44,806 nt of DNA, taken from an uncultured Sutterella sp. (lineage in GTDB: Bacteria > Pseudomonadota > Gammaproteobacteria > Burkholderiales > Burkholderiaceae_F). A program made the translations under genes and the position numbers. The notes below the pieces were generated by a model. That model was not told the origin of the DNA and did no database searches. It was given only the letters and a program-made list of their open reading frames with translations. The stretch's first letter is position 1, and each line of letters begins with the position of its first letter. This document shows, piece after piece, positions 25,109 through 33,685 of the stretch. Location: positions 1-44,806 of the forward strand of contig CAJJRX010000015.1 in assembly GCA_905194315.1 (NCBI GenBank), given 5' to 3'.

Positions 25109-26482
25109 ATGTTAACGGATCGCGAAGTACTCTCAACCATCAACATGCTGCGCAGCGAACACCTTGATGTGCGCACCGTGACGATGGGGATTAACCTTTT
25201 TGACTGTGCCAGCCACGACTTTGATACCTTTGCCTACAAGGTCAGAAGCAAGATTCTGCGTCATGCCGAACGCCTCGTGGAAACCTGTGACGCTGTCGGC
25301 ATGCGCTACGGCGTGCCTGTGGTGAACAAGCGTATTTCCATCAGCCCGATCGGGACGGTGTGCGCCGGTTTTACCCGTGATCAGATGGTGCAGGTCTGCC
25401 GTGTGCTCGATGACTGTGCCAAGACGGTTGGTGTTGACTTTATCGGCGGTTTCGGTGCGCTTGTGGAAAAAGGGATGACGCCCGGCGAGCAGAATCTGAT
25501 TGATTCTCTGCCGGAGGCACTTGCCGGCACGGACCGCATCTGCTCCTCGATCAACGTCGGCTCCACCAAAGCCGGGATCAACATGGATGCCGTCAAGCTC
25601 ATGGGCGAGACGATTCTCAAAGTCGCCGAGGCCACGCGTGACCGTGATGCTATCGGTTGCGCAAAGCTCGTTGTGTTCTGCAACATTCCGCAGGACGTTC
25701 CGTTCATGGCGGGTGCCTATCTCGGGATCGGTGAACCTGATGTGGTGATCAATGTCGGGGTATCGGGTCCGGGTGTGGTCAAGAAAGCGCTTGATCGCGC
25801 GTTTGCCGCCAAGGGTGACTACCTGACGATTACCGATGTTGCCGAAGTGATCAAGCAGACGGCCTACAAGGTGACGCGCGTGGGTGAAATCATCGGTAAT
25901 GATGTTGCCAGGGCGCTCAATCTGCCCTTCGGTGTGGCGGACCTTTCTCTGGCGCCGACTCCTGCCGTGGGTGACAGCGTCGGTGAAATCTTCAAGACAA
26001 TGGGCCTCTCGAGCATTGGCGCTCCCGGTACCACCGCTGTGCTGGCGATGCTTAACGACGCCGTGAAAAAGGGCGGTGTGTTTGCCTCCTCGCATGTGGG
26101 CGGCCTCTCCGGCGCGTTCATTCCCGTCTCCGAAGACTCCTCGATTGAAGAGGCGGCCCGCACCGGCGCCCTGACGCTTGAGAAGCTTGAAGCCATGACG
26201 AGTGTGTGCTCTGTCGGTCTCGACATGATCGCTATTCCGGGGGATACGCCTGCCGCGACCATCTCCGGGATGATTGCTGACGAAACCGCTATCGGCATGA
26301 TCAACAACAAGACCACCGCGGTGCGAGTGATTCCCGTGCCCGGCAAGACGGTCGGCGATAAGGCTGTCTTCGGCGGCCTGCTCGGTGAGGCGGCTATTAT
26401 CCGCGTTCCGGGCGGCGATGCCTCAGGCTTTGTGAAACTCGGGGGACGAATCCCCGCGCCGATTCATTCGCTGAAAAATTAA
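25109..26482 (+). CDS. UPF0210 (DUF711) family protein
   Basis: A 457-residue cytoplasmic protein of the UPF0210/DUF711 family, structurally related to the glycyl-radical-enzyme barrel but without a radical-glycine motif that I can see. Conserved-looking stretches are INVGSTKAGINMDAV, VNVGVSGPGVVKKAL and SHVGGLSGAFIPVSED. The substrate is unknown. GTG 25106 and ATG 25109 overlap; AGGAAGG (25094-25100) fits both, and ATG is chosen. Cotranscribed with the ACT protein, ending in a strong terminator. Confidence 0.88.
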   Translation: MLTDREVLSTINMLRSEHLDVRTVTMGINLFDCASHDFDTFAYKVRSKILRHAERLVETCDAVGMRYGVPVVNKRISISPIGTVCAGFTRDQMVQVCRVLDDCAKTVGVDFIGGFGALVEKGMTPGEQNLIDSLPEALAGTDRICSSINVGSTKAGINMDAVKLMGETILKVAEATRDRDAIGCAKLVVFCNIPQDVPFMAGAYLGIGEPDVVINVGVSGPGVVKKALDRAFAAKGDYLTITDVAEVIKQTAYKVTRVGEIIGNDVARALNLPFGVADLSLAPTPAVGDSVGEIFKTMGLSSIGAPGTTAVLAMLNDAVKKGGVFASSHVGGLSGAFIPVSEDSSIEEAARTGALTLEKLEAMTSVCSVGLDMIAIPGDTPAATISGMIADETAIGMINNKTTAVRVIPVPGKTVGDKAVFGGLLGEAAIIRVPGGDASGFVKLGGRIPAPIHSLKN

Positions 26483-26517
26483 GCCTGTCAGTCGCTACGG
26501 CTGATGGACGAAACATC

Positions 26518-26552
26518 CGCCGCAGGATTTCCGGATCTTGCGGCGTTTTTTT
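26518..26552 (+). terminator. Terminator of the ACT-UPF0210 operon
   Basis: An 11-bp stem with one G-T pair (26518-26528 with 26535-26545), then seven T, 36 bp after the stop codon. Confidence 0.9.
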
Positions 26553-26804
26553 GAGGACTACTACCGACCGCCTCTGCCCGGAACCCGTTAAAGAACATGA
26601 CCACCGTGCGACCTTGCTCACTGCACAGCGTTCTTTTTCACTGCAAGAGCGCCTGACAATAAGAACAAGATCACCTGCCGGCCACAGTGCCGGTGCCCTG
26701 ATGATGTGCCACCTCTTTTTTGCCGGACTTCGGACCCGCAGGATGTGCTGCGCCTTTGAGCAGCCTCCCGGCGGCGGCAGTGCAATTTTGAGGAGAAACA
26801 GAAA
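26553..26804. other. Leader region of the autotransporter-like gene
   Basis: About 250 bp between the terminator and the start codon. It must contain the promoter of the 26805 gene, but no good sigma-70 pair is visible; GACAAT at 26655-26660 is the best -10 candidate without a matching -35. There is no supported gene. Confidence 0.3.
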
Positions 26805-29102
26805 ATGCAGAAAGACCGGTATGCCTGCCGCCGGCATACACTGGCACATTTCAGAGGGCAGCCCCGAGACCCCGGGACGGCCGCACAGTCACCGGCAGCC
26901 CCCAGCCGTCGTTTCAGAGGAGGTGTTCTCCGGTCAGTAACCTCACTGCTCAGCATCCCTTTTGCGCTCGCCGCAGGCGAAGCGTCAGGTGAACCCTATG
27001 TCTATGAACCCGGGCAGTTTGACGCCTATGCCTACACTATCAGCCATGAGCCGGGGCACTACGATGTGCGCTTCAGTGATTCGGTTGAGGCGGGAACCAT
27101 TGCGTACGACGCGGGCTACCATTTTGTCTCGTCCGGACTCTCCGGAGAGGGTGTGCGTTTTTCCGGCGGCGATCCGCAGCGCGACAACATCGTCGCGGGG
27201 TTTGCCTATGTGCCGAAAATGGCGCTCAGCATTACCGGAGACGAACCGCTTGAGTTCGAAGCCACCGGCTACGGCGCCACTGTCGTTCATGCGCAGGGGA
27301 GCGCTCTTGCCGCACACCTTGATGCGGCTGATCTGACGCTGACAAATCAGCTCATAGCTCCGCTGAGCGCATATGCCGGTATTGAGGCAGACATGCCGCC
27401 CGTGGAGGGCTTTGCAGACTCCCTCACCATGCTCTATGTCGACACCCCTCTCAGGGTGACAGAGAACATGCATTTACGCTTTGAGCGCGAGCAAACGCTG
27501 ACTCAGCGCGGCGCAAATCTCTTTTTCGGTCAGGACGGCGTGCTGGTGCTTGACAGCACCAAAATGGGAAAAGGCGCGCTGTTGAGCATCGGCGCCGGTG
27601 CCGAACTCGCTTTTGGCAGGGGTTCAGGCATCGCAGTGGTGAGTGCTGAAGACACGCTCTCGGCAGGGGTGAGCGCAGGTGGCGGCAGCCTTATGCTGGC
27701 GGCCTCAGGTTTGCCTGCGGCGACAGCTGCGCCGGCCACCGGGGCGCCGGATGATAACCGGATGCTTCCCTTCTTCATGCTTGAAAACGGAGCCTCGGTC
27801 ACCGGGCTTTCCAATGCCGCCATTCTTTTCAGCGAGAACGGCGAACTTGTCACCGGCCATCTTGAACGAATCGGCAACACTGTTGTTGCAACCAGAAGAC
27901 GCTGGGAGGCCAAAGGTCCCTATGGCGAGCTGGCCGGGCAGATTCGCGCATCAACGCAGGAGGGGATTGTTTCCGGAGCCCGCTCGGCGCTCTCTGGACT
28001 GCTGCTCACGCCCGAGTACTGGACGGCTTTTCTTCACGACAGCACCCTCAAGGGCAGCTCACTGGGCACTTCTCAGGCGATGAGAGACTCGCTTGGCTTT
28101 TCGCTGACGGATTTCATGACCTCGCTCGGCGACGAGAGTTTTTCCCTTGCGCTCGTCTCACGCGCGGATCGTGAGAAGGACGATGAAAAAGAGCGGAAAC
28201 GCAAAGCAGAGCGAAGCTGGATTCCCTCCTTCGGTGAGCGGCTCAATGTCCGTCTGATCGGGGAGAGAAGCCGCGCCGGGGGCAGGGCAGTCAACATGCA
28301 AACGCTTGAGGCGGACAGACTTGACATCCGTCGCCGCAGCACCGGGTTCGAGCTGATTCTGGACAGAGATTACGCGGGCGGAATGCGCCGCTGGGGAGCA
28401 CGTCTGGCGTACCGCAACAGTGACATCAGAAGCGAGAACCGGCGTTTTTACCGCGGCTGGCATGCCGACTCCGATGTGCTGACCGCGCGCGGCTACTGGG
28501 CGGCGGCACTGACAGATCCGCAGCAGTGGCTGGTGATTCACGCGGGTTACGCTCAGGCCGGTGATGTGCTCGATGCACAGGCCGGTGAGCACAGCCTGAG
28601 GATTCCGGACATTACCCGCAGAATGTGGCAGGCAGGCCTCTCGCACCACGTCTCGGATACGGAGCTCATTCCCGGGTTGCAGCTCTGGCGCAGGACGGGC
28701 GTTTCCCTCATTGCAGAAACAGCGGCAGACTACGGCGTCACGTTTGACGGCGAGGAAATTTTCCGTGTGCGGGAAGAGCGCCGGATTGCCGGGCGTCTGG
28801 AGGCGGGCGGCGGGATACTCGGGCGCTTTGTGATGCCCTCGCACAAGCTGCGGCTCACACTTCGCACGGCGCTTGAAGGCGCGCTTTATGCGGGCAGCCG
28901 CCGTCGCGGCATTACCGCGTCGGCAGGGGGCGCCGACGCGCATGACAGCACGCTCGGTATGCCCCGCTGGGAAGGCGTTTACACGCTTGGTGCACAGCTG
29001 AACTCAAAGCTCTGCACGTTTGCCTTGAGCGCCGGCGTGCGGGCGGATTCGGAGCATACACACTCCAGAGAGATTTCCGGAACGTTTTTTCTGGAATTCT
29101 AG
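26805..29102 (+). CDS. Autotransporter-like outer-membrane protein
   Basis: A 765-residue exported protein. The first 38 residues are an unusual basic, His/Pro-rich extension; then follows a hydrophobic export segment (SVTSLLSIPFALAAGEASG, about 44-62). Residues about 65-385 are an acidic, Gly/Ala/Thr-rich passenger. A low-homology linker rich in charged residues (REKDDEKERKRKAERSW, about 450-466) leads to a beta-barrel (about 470-765) with alternating aromatic strands and the terminal phenylalanine in GTFFLEF, the signal read by the Bam complex. The ribosome site GAGGAG is 9 nt before ATG 26805. Proteins of this build are numerous in Sutterellaceae; the role (adhesion, enzyme or other) cannot be told. 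No protease triad was identified. Confidence 0.75.
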   Translation: MQKDRYACRRHTLAHFRGQPRDPGTAAQSPAAPSRRFRGGVLRSVTSLLSIPFALAAGEASGEPYVYEPGQFDAYAYTISHEPGHYDVRFSDSVEAGTIAYDAGYHFVSSGLSGEGVRFSGGDPQRDNIVAGFAYVPKMALSITGDEPLEFEATGYGATVVHAQGSALAAHLDAADLTLTNQLIAPLSAYAGIEADMPPVEGFADSLTMLYVDTPLRVTENMHLRFEREQTLTQRGANLFFGQDGVLVLDSTKMGKGALLSIGAGAELAFGRGSGIAVVSAEDTLSAGVSAGGGSLMLAASGLPAATAAPATGAPDDNRMLPFFMLENGASVTGLSNAAILFSENGELVTGHLERIGNTVVATRRRWEAKGPYGELAGQIRASTQEGIVSGARSALSGLLLTPEYWTAFLHDSTLKGSSLGTSQAMRDSLGFSLTDFMTSLGDESFSLALVSRADREKDDEKERKRKAERSWIPSFGERLNVRLIGERSRAGGRAVNMQTLEADRLDIRRRSTGFELILDRDYAGGMRRWGARLAYRNSDIRSENRRFYRGWHADSDVLTARGYWAAALTDPQQWLVIHAGYAQAGDVLDAQAGEHSLRIPDITRRMWQAGLSHHVSDTELIPGLQLWRRTGVSLIAETAADYGVTFDGEEIFRVREERRIAGRLEAGGGILGRFVMPSHKLRLTLRTALEGALYAGSRRRGITASAGGADAHDSTLGMPRWEGVYTLGAQLNSKLCTFALSAGVRADSEHTHSREISGTFFLEF

Positions 29103-29109
29103 AGACTTT

Positions 29110-29158
29110 CGTCAGGCGGATGCGCTCTGCTGAAACAGCCGAGTACAAATGCCTGACG
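29110..29158 (+). other. Nested hairpin behind the autotransporter gene
   Basis: CGTCAGGC/GCCTGACG (29110-29117 with 29151-29158) encloses a second stem CTC-T-GCTG/CAGC-C-GAG (29125-29132 with 29136-29143). There is no T-tract, so it could be a weak terminator or an mRNA-stabilising 3' structure. Confidence 0.5.
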
Positions 29159-29168
29159 GATTTCTCAA

Positions 29169-29195
29169 TTAACGCCAAAGTTTGCTTGCTAGAAT
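29169..29195 (+). promoter_or_regulatory. Possible relA promoter
   Basis: TTAACG (29169-29174) and TAGAAT (29190-29195) with a short 15-bp spacer, about 80 bp before the relA start codon. Confidence 0.35.
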
Positions 29196-29280
29196 AACTC
29201 AAATGCGGGCTGGTCACTGAAACACTGACAGGGTATCCGCCCGGAATAAGAAGAAAAAGAATCCCAAGGAGGATGTTCTC

Positions 29281-31377
29281 ATGGATGCGACCTTAGATGT
29301 CAGTCTGGCACGACGTCTGGTTGAACCCCTTTATAAGGGTGTGGAGCTTGAAACCGGAGAGCAGGCACTCGATCACGCAGAGGCCATGGTCACTATTCTG
29401 CGCGAGGTGAGAAACGATCCGGAACTGCAGGCAGCAGCTTATCTGTTTATGGTGCCGAGCATCATTCAGAACTCGGGCGAATGGATTGAAAAGAGTTTTG
29501 GTGCTTCGGTCAACCGTCTGGTACAGGAACTTCACCGTATTAACAAACTCTCCGAGGTGACGCGAAAAGATGCCACCGACACGCAGGGTGAGGTGATGCG
29601 CAAAATGCTCATTGCCATGTGTAATGACCTGCGTGTGGTGTTTCTCAAACTCGCAAGCCGCCTGCAGACGCTGCGCTACATGGTTGCCGATCCGACCGTT
29701 CTGGGCACTCAGCTCGGAGAGAACACGCTTGCTGTCTATGCGCCGCTCGCCAACCGTCTCGGTATCTGGCAGATGAAGTGGGAGCTCGAAGACCTCTCGC
29801 TGCGGCTCACGCGTCCTCAGGAATACCATGACATCGCCAAGCAGCTCGATGAGAGCCGTGAGGACCGTCTCAAGTTCATGGAAGGGGCTGTGGAGCATAT
29901 CCGCACCCTGCTGCAGGAAAACCATATCAATGCTGAAATCAGCGGCCGTCCCAAGCACATCTATTCGATCTGGAAAAAGATGCAGCGCAAACACCTGCGC
30001 TTTGACCAGCTCTTTGACGTTCGGGCCGTGCGCATTATCGTGGGAACGGTCGAGGAGTGCTATCAGGTGCTCTCGATTGTGCAGAAGAGCTTCCCGGTGC
30101 TCAGCAAGGAGTATGACGACTACATCGCCAAACCCAAACCCAACGGCTATCAGTCACTGCACACCGTGGTAACGGACCGTCAGTCGCGCCCCATTGAAAT
30201 TCAGATCCGCACACGCGCGATGCATGAATTTGCCGAGCTCGGTGTGGCTGCACACTGGCGCTACAAGGAGGCGGGCAACTCCAACGGGGCAACCTCAGCT
30301 GAAGAACACCGTGTCGCCTGGCTGCGTCAGATTCTCGCCTGGGGTACCGATATGGCACAGATGGCCCAGGAGGAGCACCCGCAGGATTTTGAAGACGAAC
30401 ACGTCTATGTGCTCACGCCTCAGGGCCGTGTGCTGGAGCTTCCCCGCGGGGCAACACCGGTGGACTTTGCGTACCTGATTCATACCGAGCTCGGTCACCG
30501 CACCCGCGGCGCCAAGGTCGACGGTGCGATGGTTCCGCTCAACACGCCGCTCAAAACCGGACAGACCGTGGAGATTATCGCCGGCAAGACCGGACAGCCC
30601 TCGCGTGACTGGCTCACCCCCGAGCTTGGCTACGCGGTCAGTCAGCGTACCCGCAACAAGGTCCGCCAGTGGTTCAATGCCCAGCAGGCGGCGCAGATGA
30701 CCGCCGAAGGCCGTGAAAAGATTGACAAGGAGCTTGCCCGTCTGGGCAAGACCGCCGTCAAACTTGAAGAACTCGCCAAGCGCCTCGGCTACGACGGGGT
30801 GGATGAGTTCTGTCTTGCGTACGCCAAGGAGGAAATCTCCGCACAGGCGCTTGCAGCGGCCGTGCAGCCGCCCAAGCCCGCGGAACCTGAACCGGAAACC
30901 GTTGAGGTGAAGGCCTCGCGTCACAGCAAGGATAAGAGCGACGTGCTGGTGGTCGGGGTGGACTCGCTGCTCACGCAGCTCGCCCGCTGCTGCCATCCGG
31001 TGCCGCCCGACGACATCATCGGGTATGTGACCCGCGGTCACGGCGTGACGATTCACCGTACGGACTGCCCGAACATCCGGAACATGTCCGAGCAGGATCA
31101 TGAGCGCCTGATTGAGGTGAGCTGGGGCAATCAGCGCCCCGAGAGCGTCTACCCGGTCGATGTGCTGATCGTTGCGCAGGAGCGCCCGGGACTGCTCAAG
31201 GATGTCTCCGAAGTGTTTATGCGTCAGAAGCAGCACGTCATCGGCATGGGCTCACAGCGCTCGCGCACAGATATGCGCATGCGTTTTACGATTGAGATCC
31301 AGTCGGTTGACAGTCTGCAGACGTCGCTCTCGGCACTGCGTGAACTTCAGGGGGTTCTTTCAGCGCGGCGCGTTTAA
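29281..31377 (+). CDS. relA: GTP pyrophosphokinase RelA (ppGpp synthetase I)
   Basis: Ribosome-bound enzyme that makes (p)ppGpp when uncharged tRNA enters the A site. Of 698 residues, the N-terminal HD hydrolase domain is degenerate (the HD pair is replaced, YLFMVPSII), so it should only synthesise. The synthetase domain has EYDD (the ExDD form of monofunctional RelA) followed by YIAKPKPNGYQSLHT. A TGS domain (LTPQGRVLELPRGATPVDFA), a zinc-finger-like region with RCCHPVPPDD and a C-terminal ACT domain follow. RBS AAGGAGG. A separate SpoT-type enzyme must exist elsewhere for ppGpp breakdown. Confidence 0.96.
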   Translation: MDATLDVSLARRLVEPLYKGVELETGEQALDHAEAMVTILREVRNDPELQAAAYLFMVPSIIQNSGEWIEKSFGASVNRLVQELHRINKLSEVTRKDATDTQGEVMRKMLIAMCNDLRVVFLKLASRLQTLRYMVADPTVLGTQLGENTLAVYAPLANRLGIWQMKWELEDLSLRLTRPQEYHDIAKQLDESREDRLKFMEGAVEHIRTLLQENHINAEISGRPKHIYSIWKKMQRKHLRFDQLFDVRAVRIIVGTVEECYQVLSIVQKSFPVLSKEYDDYIAKPKPNGYQSLHTVVTDRQSRPIEIQIRTRAMHEFAELGVAAHWRYKEAGNSNGATSAEEHRVAWLRQILAWGTDMAQMAQEEHPQDFEDEHVYVLTPQGRVLELPRGATPVDFAYLIHTELGHRTRGAKVDGAMVPLNTPLKTGQTVEIIAGKTGQPSRDWLTPELGYAVSQRTRNKVRQWFNAQQAAQMTAEGREKIDKELARLGKTAVKLEELAKRLGYDGVDEFCLAYAKEEISAQALAAAVQPPKPAEPEPETVEVKASRHSKDKSDVLVVGVDSLLTQLARCCHPVPPDDIIGYVTRGHGVTIHRTDCPNIRNMSEQDHERLIEVSWGNQRPESVYPVDVLIVAQERPGLLKDVSEVFMRQKQHVIGMGSQRSRTDMRMRFTIEIQSVDSLQTSLSALRELQGVLSARRV

Positions 31378-31391
31378 GGCCTCTCAGGAGC

Positions 31392-31432
31392 CCTCAAGGC
31401 ATCCCCTTTTTAGGGTATTTTGAGGTTTTTTT
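31392..31432 (+). terminator. Terminator of relA
   Basis: Outer stem CCTCAA/TTGAGG (31392-31397 with 31420-31425) with inner CCC/GGG, then seven T. Confidence 0.8.
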
Positions 31433-31442
31433 ACGAAGACCC

Positions 31443-31470
31443 TTGATTTTTTCAAAAAAATAGGCATAAT
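31443..31470 (+). promoter_or_regulatory. Promoter of tRNA-Val (and probably thrS)
   Basis: TTGATT (31443-31448), 16 bp, CATAAT (31465-31470). The start would be near 31477, about 9 nt before the mature tRNA end. No terminator stands between the tRNA and the thrS leader, so this promoter may also serve thrS. Confidence 0.65.
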
Positions 31471-31485
31471 ACCTAATCTCTTTTC

Positions 31486-31562
31486 AGGCACATAGCTCAG
31501 TTGGTTAGAGCATCACCTTGACATGGTGGGGGTCGTTGGTTCGAGTCCAATTGTGCCTACCA
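31486..31562 (+). tRNA. tRNA-Val (anticodon GAC)
   Basis: Acceptor stem AGGCACA/TGTGCCT, D-arm GCTC/GAGC, anticodon loop TTGACAT with GAC, T-arm with GGTTCGAGTCC, discriminator A and encoded CCA. 77 nt including CCA. Confidence 0.95.
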
Positions 31563-31580
31563 GAATTCTAGGGAATGTTG

Positions 31581-31631
31581 ATGATGAGTGCTTTTGTAAA
31601 AGCTATCCGAACAACAACACCCTCGCTTTGA
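31581..31631 (+). CDS. Threonine-rich leader peptide before thrS
   Basis: The 16-codon frame encodes MMSAFVKAIRTTTPSL, with three consecutive ACA threonine codons (31611-31619) and a stop at 31629-31631. AGGGA (31570-31574) lies 6 nt before the first ATG and 9 nt before the second. The Thr codons directly precede the left arm of a hairpin, and a strong terminator follows before thrS. This is the plan of an amino-acid-responsive attenuator: stalling at Thr codons when Thr-tRNA is scarce would expose an antiterminator. I know of no description of such a leader for thrS in this group; E. coli thrS uses translational feedback instead. Confidence 0.75.
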   Translation: MMSAFVKAIRTTTPSL

Positions 31632-31705
31632 AAGTAGAGGGCGTGGGCGGATTATTGTCACAGTATCCCAGACAAAAATAGCGCGGCTCATGTCCGCGCT
31701 TTTTT
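31620..31705 (+). promoter_or_regulatory. Transcription attenuator of thrS
   Basis: Region 1:2 is CCCTC/GAGGG (31620-31624 with 31637-31641), with inner CTTT/AAAG. The terminator (3:4) is AGCGCGG/CCGCGCT (31680-31686 with 31694-31700) followed by TTTTT. Region 2 also contains GCGTGG (31641-31646), which can pair with CCGCGC (31694-31699) and so break the terminator. A ribosome stalled at the Thr codons would cover 31620-31624; one at the stop codon would cover 31637-31641. Both outcomes fit classical attenuation. Confidence 0.7.
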
Positions 31706-31736
31706 GTTATCCAGATTTTGTTTTGAGGTTTTTAAC

Positions 31737-33656
31737 ATGGTCGCAATTACCTTACCTGATGGTTCAAAACGCGAATTTGATGCACCGGTGACCGTTGCAC
31801 AAGTCGCAGCGGATATTGGTGCCGGTCTGGCTAAAGCAGCGCTTGCCGGTCGTGTGGATGATCGCCTGGTGGATCTGTCCTACGTGGTGGATCACGATGC
31901 CAAGGTGAGCATCATCACAGGGCGTGACCCGGAAGGTCTGGAACTTCTGCGCCATTCGACCGCCCACCTGATGGCTCAGGCTGTCAAGCAGCTCTTCCCT
32001 GACGCTCAGGTGACGATCGGGCCGGCTATCGACAACGGTTTTTACTACGACTTCTCCTACAGCCGTGCCTTCACGCCTGAGGATCTGAAGGCGATTGAGG
32101 CCCGCATGGATGAAATCGTCAAGCAGGACCTGCCTGTGGAACGTACTGAAATGCCGCGCGACGAAGCCGTCAAGTTCTTCAAGAATCTCGGTGAACACTA
32201 CAAGGCTGAAATCATCTCCTCGATTCCTGAAGGGGAAGTGATCTCGCTGTACCGTCAGGGCGACTTCATCGACCTCTGTCGCGGTCCTCACGTGCCGAGC
32301 ACGGGCCGTCTGAAGGTTCACAAGCTCATGAAGGTTGCCGGTGCCTACTGGCGCGGTGACAGCAAGAACGAAATGCTGCAGCGCATCTACGGTACGGCCT
32401 GGGCCAACAAGGAAGATCAGGCCCAGTATCTGAAGATGCTCGAAGAGGCTGAACGTCGTGATCATCGCCGCCTCGGCAAGGAGCTCGACCTTTTCCATCT
32501 GCAGGACGAAGCCCCGGGCATGATTTTCTGGCACGCCAAGGGCTGGGCCATCTGGCAGGTTGTCGAACAGTACATGCGCCGCGTGTATCAGGACAACGGC
32601 TATGAGGAGGTGAAGGCTCCGCAGCTGCTCGACCGCTCCCTGTGGGAACGCTCCGGTCACTGGGCCAAGTACCGTGACAACATGTTCACGACGGAGTCCG
32701 AAAACCGCTACTACGCGCTCAAGCCGATGAACTGCCCGGGCCACATCCAGATTTTCAACTCCACGCTTCGCAGCTACCGTGATCTGCCGCTGCGTATCGG
32801 CGAGTTCGGTCAGTGCCACCGTAACGAATCCTCGGGTTCGCTGCACGGCATGATGCGTGTGCGCGCCTTCACGCAGGACGACGGCCACATCTTCTGTACG
32901 GAAGACCAGATCCTGAGTGAATGCGAATCCTATACGCGTCTGGTGGCCGAGGTTTACAAGGACTTCGGCTTCACGGAAATCTCCTACAAGGTTGCCACGC
33001 GTCCTGAAATGCGTATCGGTGCCGACGAAGTGTGGGATAAGGCCGAGCGCGCGCTGATGCAGTCGCTGGAGGATCTCGGTATCGAGTACGAAGTGCTCGA
33101 GGGCGAAGGTGCCTTCTACGGTCCGAAGATTGAATACCACCTCAAGGACTGCCTGGGCCGCTCCTGGCAGTGCGGTACGATTCAGGTCGACTTCCAGATG
33201 CCCGGCCGTCTGGGTGCGGAATATGTCGCTGAAGACAACACCCGCAAGGTGCCTGTGATGCTCCACCGTGCCATTATCGGCTCGCTCGAACGCTTCATCG
33301 GCATGCTGATTGAACACTATGCCGGCGCCTTCCCGACCTGGCTTGCCCCGGTTCAGGTGGCTGTTGCAAGCATTACGGATGCACAGTCTGATTACGCTCA
33401 GGAAGTTGCAAAGAAATTGCACAATGCGCGTATTCGTGTGCAATCTGATTTGCGCAGTGAAAAAATTAATTATAAAATTCGCGAATTGAGCATGCAGAAA
33501 ATTCCTTACATCCTCGTTGTGGGTGACAAGGAAAAGCAGGCCGGAACGGTCGCTGTTCGCGTGCGCGGCGGCAAGGATCTGGGTGTTATGAAGGTTGAGG
33601 ACTTCCTCAATCTCGTCGTGACGGAAAACCAGAACCGTACGCCGTATGAACACTAA
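31737..33656 (+). CDS. thrS: Threonyl-tRNA synthetase
   Basis: Charges tRNA-Thr and edits mischarged serine. The 639-residue protein (E. coli 642) has an N-terminal TGS domain (1-60), the editing domain with H73 and H77 in HSTAHLMAQ, the class II core with the zinc-binding cysteine in MNCPGHIQIF, motif 2 and motif 3, and a C-terminal anticodon domain. ATG 31737 has GAGG 8 nt upstream; upstream in-frame codons (from 31704) overlap the attenuator terminator and are rejected. First enzyme gene of the block with infC, rpmI and rplT. Confidence 0.97.
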   Translation: MVAITLPDGSKREFDAPVTVAQVAADIGAGLAKAALAGRVDDRLVDLSYVVDHDAKVSIITGRDPEGLELLRHSTAHLMAQAVKQLFPDAQVTIGPAIDNGFYYDFSYSRAFTPEDLKAIEARMDEIVKQDLPVERTEMPRDEAVKFFKNLGEHYKAEIISSIPEGEVISLYRQGDFIDLCRGPHVPSTGRLKVHKLMKVAGAYWRGDSKNEMLQRIYGTAWANKEDQAQYLKMLEEAERRDHRRLGKELDLFHLQDEAPGMIFWHAKGWAIWQVVEQYMRRVYQDNGYEEVKAPQLLDRSLWERSGHWAKYRDNMFTTESENRYYALKPMNCPGHIQIFNSTLRSYRDLPLRIGEFGQCHRNESSGSLHGMMRVRAFTQDDGHIFCTEDQILSECESYTRLVAEVYKDFGFTEISYKVATRPEMRIGADEVWDKAERALMQSLEDLGIEYEVLEGEGAFYGPKIEYHLKDCLGRSWQCGTIQVDFQMPGRLGAEYVAEDNTRKVPVMLHRAIIGSLERFIGMLIEHYAGAFPTWLAPVQVAVASITDAQSDYAQEVAKKLHNARIRVQSDLRSEKINYKIRELSMQKIPYILVVGDKEKQAGTVAVRVRGGKDLGVMKVEDFLNLVVTENQNRTPYEH

Positions 33657-33685
33657 TTTCGATTAACTTTTATGGGAGTAGAGCC

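Noticed and set aside
26551..26940. Plus-strand frame of 129 codons ahead of the autotransporter gene
   Set aside because: It begins in the terminator T-tract, lacks a ribosome site and overlaps the supported gene in another frame.
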